Assembly (NCBI GenBank): GCA_030641465.1
Contig: DAOWHK010000053.1
Coordinates: 1 to 5,323 of the forward strand
Direction of reading: 5' to 3'
DNA length: 5,323 nucleotides
Origin: Parachlamydiales bacterium
GTDB taxonomy: Bacteria; Chlamydiota; Chlamydiia; Chlamydiales; Simkaniaceae
Below, piece after piece: positions 4,524 through 5,323 of the stretch; the stretch's first letter is position 1, and every line of letters starts with the position of its first letter. A model generated the notes under the pieces. The model had not been told where the DNA came from and did no database searches. It saw only the letters and a program-made list of their open reading frames with translations. The translations under genes and the position numbers were made by a program.

Positions 4524-5323
4524 ATGAATAAGCTAAGAGCTATCATCCATTTACTCATGCTCGCAATAACGCCATCACTTATTGCTTTTCCTCAAAATCA
4601 TTTGCAGCACATTTCCATAGTGAATTTCGAATCTTGGACCCCTCCAAAAACTTATGATGAAATACTGATCATGCTTGACGAATTAGAGTCAGGAGAGTTT
4701 GAAAAAAAATACTCGACCACACAAATCGAGCAAGTTAATGAGTACTTGGTCTTTCTAGCAACAGAAGGCCTCCTTCCTGAGGAATTTGAAGAGGAAATCA
4801 CCCTTGAAGAAGACATTGAAGATTTGATGTATGAAGACGTTAGACCTTTTCAATTTGCTTCTTCTTGGGCAGTAAATAATGAATACATGATCATCCCAGC
4901 TACATATAACGGCTATTCAAATTACGATATCGTGTACTGCGGAGGTATTAGTAAATCTTGGAAAAAGACTAAAAAATTTCTTAAAAGACATAAGAAAGAA
5001 ATCATCATAGGCGCTGTAGTCATTGTTGCAGTGGGAGCCGTTGCAATAGCAGTTGTTGCTGCATCATCAGCAACCGCCGCTGCGGCTACAGCCGGAGCAG
5101 CAGCGGCCTCATCTAGCTCTAGCTCAGGGTCAAATTCAGATAAATTAGAGTCTAGTAAAACAGAGGAAAAAGCCTCTTCAAGTGGCGCTTCCAATACATC
5201 ATCTACTGATACTCCTATTTTGCCATCAGCAATGGAAAAGCAAATCGTCTCCTTTAAAGAAAATATTGCTCGAGAAGATTTCTTCGAACTTCCAAAACAA
5301 GGTGAAGCACTTTCCATAGGGGA
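4524..5323 (+). CDS. Secreted or membrane-anchored polymorphic toxin-like protein, N-terminal part (3' end outside window)
   Basis: The frame stays open from ATG 4524 to the window end, giving 266 residues; AGGA stands 6 nt upstream. Residues 1-21 ('MNKLRAIIHLLMLAITPSLI' then Ala) are a signal peptide. Residues 40-105 are very acidic and helical. A basic stretch 'KKTKKFLKRHKK' (147-158) is followed by one hydrophobic segment 'IIIGAVVIVAVGAVAIAVVA' (160-179), then an Ala run and a Ser/Gly/Thr-rich linker (180-232). From 237 the sequence 'MEKQIVSFKENIAREDFFEL' starts a new helical domain. This layout matches the N-terminus of chlamydial proteins whose C-terminal halves carry the 'GELAGYAFGKHG' pre-toxin segment and variable tips. 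The protein likely crosses the inner membrane and is held or processed there. The antisense frame over 4922-5317 is a shadow of this gene's Ala/Ser-rich codons. What the tip does cannot be seen. Confidence 0.8.
   Translation, partial: MNKLRAIIHLLMLAITPSLIAFPQNHLQHISIVNFESWTPPKTYDEILIMLDELESGEFEKKYSTTQIEQVNEYLVFLATEGLLPEEFEEEITLEEDIEDLMYEDVRPFQFASSWAVNNEYMIIPATYNGYSNYDIVYCGGISKSWKKTKKFLKRHKKEIIIGAVVIVAVGAVAIAVVAASSATAAAATAGAAAASSSSSSGSNSDKLESSKTEEKASSSGASNTSSTDTPILPSAMEKQIVSFKENIAREDFFELPKQGEALSIG

Noticed and set aside
4922..5317. 131-residue Ala-rich frame on the - strand
   Set aside because: It is a shadow of the Ala/Ser-rich + strand gene beginning at 4524, which has signal peptide, ribosome binding site and promoter.

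Overview
The window is AT-rich bacterial DNA and reads as an accessory island of polymorphic (Rhs-type) toxin genes, immunity genes and toxin fragments. From remembered family resemblance, not a search, the toxin signatures best fit environmental chlamydiae (Parachlamydiales, amoeba symbionts such as Protochlamydia, Parachlamydia or Neochlamydia). These signatures are the secreted Rhs N-terminus with its 'VISPFSG' and 'SFPKH'-like segments, the 'GELAGYAFGKHGADI' pre-toxin segment, and the signal-peptide protein with a basic stretch, a membrane segment and an Ala/Ser linker. An LRR protein with a possible degenerate F-box fits a symbiont of amoebae.

Left part, + strand (2-1412): the C-terminal half of a large polymorphic toxin (open from the window edge to 739) overlaps its likely immunity gene, which starts at a TTG at 729 behind a strong Shine-Dalgarno. 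Directly downstream lies a scrap of pre-toxin sequence (1086 to about 1235) interrupted by an in-frame stop, which looks like a scar of cassette exchange. A non-coding stretch follows, including a GC-rich, inverted-repeat-bearing segment (about 1481-1580).

Middle (1672-2751, + strand): a complete 359-residue protein with 23-residue leucine-rich repeats and a degenerate F-box-like N-terminus.

Middle to right, - strand (4195 down to 2748): a truncated Rhs N-terminal stub with a signal peptide is followed by two likely immunity genes (start codons chosen at 3862 and 3364). Next comes a start-less toxin tail with an HDHYH motif, whose stop codon overlaps the LRR gene stop tail to tail. The Rhs core and most toxin sequence are missing, so this strand is mostly an array of kept immunity genes among toxin debris.

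Right end, + strand: a short fragment (4263-4412), then a promoter and the N-terminal 266 residues of a secreted or membrane-anchored toxin-like protein running off the window at 5323. From family memory, this protein and the truncated one at the left edge are opposite halves of the same architecture. The island therefore appears to carry several related toxin units in series, with the LRR gene and an immunity array between them. I see no tRNA, rRNA, CRISPR array or complete transposase.
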